DNA of 64,000 nucleotides. Origin: Acanthamoeba castellanii str. Neff (taxonomy: Eukaryota; Discosea; Longamoebia; Acanthamoebidae). Positions 61,533 through 64,000 of the stretch are shown here, one piece after another. The stretch covers positions 181,088 through 245,087 of the forward strand of contig NW_004457453.1 of NCBI RefSeq assembly GCF_000313135.1, given 5' to 3'. The first letter of the stretch is position 1, and each line of letters opens with the position of its first letter. The translations under genes and the position numbers were made by a program. Below the pieces are notes generated by a model that was given only the letters and a program-made list of their open reading frames with translations, was not told the origin of the DNA and searched no databases.

Positions 61533-64000
61533 CACTCTGCGGCTGCAGCGCACTTATCGTGTCTTGACACCTGCAGGCGATAAGGCGATCGTGGGCAACA
61601 AGGTGCGCGCCGGCATTCAGGCGGCGTTCTCCGGACGTAACGCGAGGCAGGGCGGTTACAACGGCCGTCAGCTGCTCCTCATCTCCTACGACGATCAGGG
61701 CGACGTACGTCACATTCCGACGCGACTTCCAAACATTCCTGCACCTCGCTCACGTGTTGGTTTGTTTTGTTTTGGTTCAACCACTGCAGAGTGCCCAGGC
61801 CGCCGCGAACGTCAACACGCTCGTGAACGAGAACACCGTGTTCGGTATCATGGGTACGCACACTAACCCGGTGTGTGCGCGGTGGTGCGTGTGCGCACCA
61901 CGGTGACTGACACGCGTGTGCGACTTGCAGGTAGCGTCGGCGACGAAACTGTGTCGTCGGTGGTCGATCTCGTGACAGACCTCGGGGTGCCCCTGGTCGG
62001 CCCCATCGCCGGCTCCACCGACCTGCGCGACCCGTGGCGCGAGAACGTGATCAACATCCGCGGCTCCGTGGCCGACGAGACCACGCTGCTGGTGAACTAC
62101 ATGTCGAGCTCGCTCAAGAAGTTCCGCGTGATCGCCCTCTGGTCGAACGACACCACGGGGGCCAACGGCTTCAAGGCCCTGCTCAACTCACTCGACTTCC
62201 TGGGCGTCAACGTCATCGCCAACGCCTCGTACGACCCGGCCACCGGCAACATCACGGACGCGTTCGCCAGCCTCAGCGCCACCGCCAGCTCAAGAAACCA
62301 GGTGCCGGAGGCCATCTTCCTCTACGCCACTCAGACGGTACGCAACCCACATTTGCCCCCCCCCCACGCTACTCTAGGTTCGTCAATTCTTTAATTTTCT
62401 CATTTTTCGCTTTCGTTCTTCGTTTTTCGTTCTCCAGCCCATTGCGCAGTTCATCCTGAAGGCCCACGCCAGCTGGCCCTCCGCCACCTTCTTCGCACCC
62501 TCTTCGGCCTCGGCCGAAGGCTTGAGCCAGAGTACGCACCCATGACACGCACACAAGCCACCGCACACACGCCACTCACTTGCTCCGCGCGCTCGTGTGT
62601 GTGTGTGTGTGTGTGTGTGACGAACACAACAGCGCTGGCCGCCGCGGGAGTCGACACGGACGTGCAGCTGATCCTGAGCTCGGTGGTGCCCTATCCGTGG
62701 GACTCCAGCCTGCCGATCGTCGCGCAGTACCTGTCTGACATGCAGACCTACGCGAGCCAGGCCGACATCGGGTTCTCCTCGCTCGAGGGCTACATCGAAG
62801 CCAGCTTCGCCGAGCAGGTGCTGGACCTCCTGCCCACCACCGGCAACCAGACCGGCCAGGCCTTTGTCGACGCCATCTACTCGCGCGAGCTCTTCGCCTT
62901 CCAGGGCCTCCGCTTTGGTCCCTTCGGCAACACCGTGTGTACCAGGAACACGTACGTAGTACCGATCGTCATTCATTTTGCGCCACGACACACACGACAC
63001 ACGACACACACGCACACTACACACGCGCTCACATCAAATTTGTGTCCGGCAGGCTGGCGTGTAAGTGCAACCAGGGTCTCCACCAAACGTGGATGATCAA
63101 GCTCAACTCGTCCCTCGGCTGGGACAACCTCGCCGACACCCTCGTGTGGACCGACTGCGCGTCCACCTCCACGTGCGCCTCCATTTCCACCCCATGACAC
63201 GCACGAACGCACACGCACACGCATCAACGCACGGCACACAAAACGCGTTATGAAGACTCACTTCGCGTCGTGCAGTGCGATCGGTGTTCCGCTCGTGTTC
63301 GGCCAGATCCTGCCCTTCACTTCCCGTACGTGACTGTGCCCATCCCCGCTTCAACTGTATTCATGCGAGTGACTGATGTTGTAATGTTGTTGATGTTGTT
63401 GATGACCGACCAGAGCCCAATATCAGTAACGCCATCACCAATGGCATCTACGCGGCCTTCGGTAATCTGGCTTCCGCCAACGGACAGAACCTCACGCTCA
63501 TCCCTCGCGACTCGGACGTGTATGTCCTCCCCTTCTCCCAGCTCCACTACTTCTTGTAATGTTACTCTATTGTTTGTTTATTCATCCTTTTTCCTGTTCG
63601 CTATCATTTATTTTTATTTTCGTACATCCAATAGGGCGTCTCCGGCTACTATCCTCGATGAACTCGCCTACTCGTTCGGCGCCTTCGCCCTCGTCGGTCT
63701 CGGCAGCAACGCGCCGGTGAGTGCCCCACCTTTTTATTTTTTTTCTTACTTCTTTATTGATGGATTTTATTTCTCTTTTCTTTACTTCATTCAGCGCGTT
63801 GCGGAGCTTGCGGCCCAGCGCGGCCTGCCGTCGATCGGCTCGGTCTCGGGCAGCTCGGCGATCCGGGAACCGTACAACCGCCTCTACGTCAACATCCGGT
63901 ACGACTACGCGGGAACCAATCGGGCGTTACTCAATAATGATAACCGGTCGGTAATGACTGATGGCTCTTTCTTTACGTTGCATGGTGCCTGCTGCTGGGC
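58898..64000 (+). CDS. Receptor-like protein with tandem type I periplasmic-binding (Leu/ANF-receptor-type) domains, 3' end outside window
   Basis: After a signal peptide (FVATAVVVLLLVALNAHEALG) come at least three repeats of the branched-chain amino-acid binding/ANF receptor fold. Repeat 1: PIIFGMSTPTNATANPAAQL, then GARFAYGIQLAFKEVN and GVNGHPLQLLVQDDNY. Repeat 2 (from about 61420): PLAFGQSADFSGDKAIVGNK, then VRAGIQAAF, GRQLLLISYDDQGD, VFGIMGSVGDETVSS and GVPLVGPIAGSTDLRDPW. Repeat 3 (from about 63276): IGVPLVFGQILPFTSPNISN, then AITNGIYAAF, TLIPRDSD and LPSIGSVSGSSAIREPYNRL. Many NxS/T sequons suggest an extracellular location. At least seventeen small exons; one intron carries (AC)33. The membrane and signalling parts lie beyond the window. 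In amoebae such ectodomains are known or expected on cyclase, kinase or GPCR-type receptors, so the output module is unknown. Confidence 0.88.
60833..60918. repeat. (GCAC)n tetranucleotide microsatellite in receptor intron
   Basis: About fourteen perfect GCAC units, then ACACGCAC variants; the only long tetranucleotide array in the window. Confidence 0.95.
61465..61530. repeat. (AC)33 microsatellite in receptor intron
   Basis: Uninterrupted AC dinucleotides between exons ending near 61453 and starting near 61577; the longest pure dinucleotide run in the window. Confidence 0.98.

Overview
This window is nuclear DNA from a GC-rich, intron-dense protist. It looks most like Acanthamoeba or a close relative, which is an inference from gene content and style, not a database match. 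Coding exons are very GC- and CpG-rich. Introns are short (mostly 35-450 bases), numerous, usually end in CAG, and are packed with CA/TG, CACACG and ACACGAC microsatellites. Most 5' splice sites begin GTAC. No bacterial operons, Shine-Dalgarno sites or CRISPR arrays are present.

Layout. 1-1945 (+): C-terminal half of the replicative helicase subunit MCM2, cut by the window edge. 2243-5576 (-): membrane or secreted beta-propeller protein with a Cys-rich tail. 6056-8499 (-): F-box protein. 8682-11196 (+): long coiled-coil protein. 11382-13230 (-): syntaxin 5-type Qa-SNARE of the Golgi. 13752-15141 (-): NAD-dependent epimerase/dehydratase-like protein. 15900-18045 (-): acid lipase family enzyme. 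18772-22124 (+): GT61-type glycosyltransferase. 23079-26345 (+): WD40-like propeller protein. 26716-27914 (+): secreted TIGR03118-type propeller. 28028-30943 (+): class 3 aldehyde dehydrogenase with a charged extension. 30944-36324: gene-poor tract of decayed or fragmentary coding sequence (SAM-like, F-box-like and PB1-like pieces) plus one small intact unknown gene at 33013-33557 (-). 36724-38014 (+): RING-H2 protein. 38286-39725 (-): PAS-domain protein. 40157-43018 (+): CCCH zinc finger, F-box and WD40 protein. 43222-45028 (+): MFS transporter. 45278-48410 (-): secreted glycoside hydrolase resembling GH162 endo-beta-1,2-glucanases. 48588-54229 (-): PH-domain patatin-like phospholipase. 54579-56038 (+): serine hydrolase-like alpha/beta hydrolase. 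56124-58102 (+): torsin-like AAA+ ATPase. 58898 to the end (+): receptor-like protein with tandem type I periplasmic-binding domains, cut by the window edge.

Neighbouring genes do not form a pathway, as expected for a eukaryotic chromosome. A secretory and cell-surface theme recurs (syntaxin 5, acid lipase, GT61, glucanase-like enzyme, torsin-like ATPase, PBP receptor), fitting a phagotrophic amoeba.

The most unusual signals are a 794-base stretch with no CpG at all (22185-22978) inside a CpG-rich chromosome, near-uniform GTAC 5' splice sites, two apparent 34-nt introns, the same 7-base CGTGTGT array in introns of three unrelated genes, a patatin catalytic domain split by a long disordered insert, and the tandem PBP receptor.
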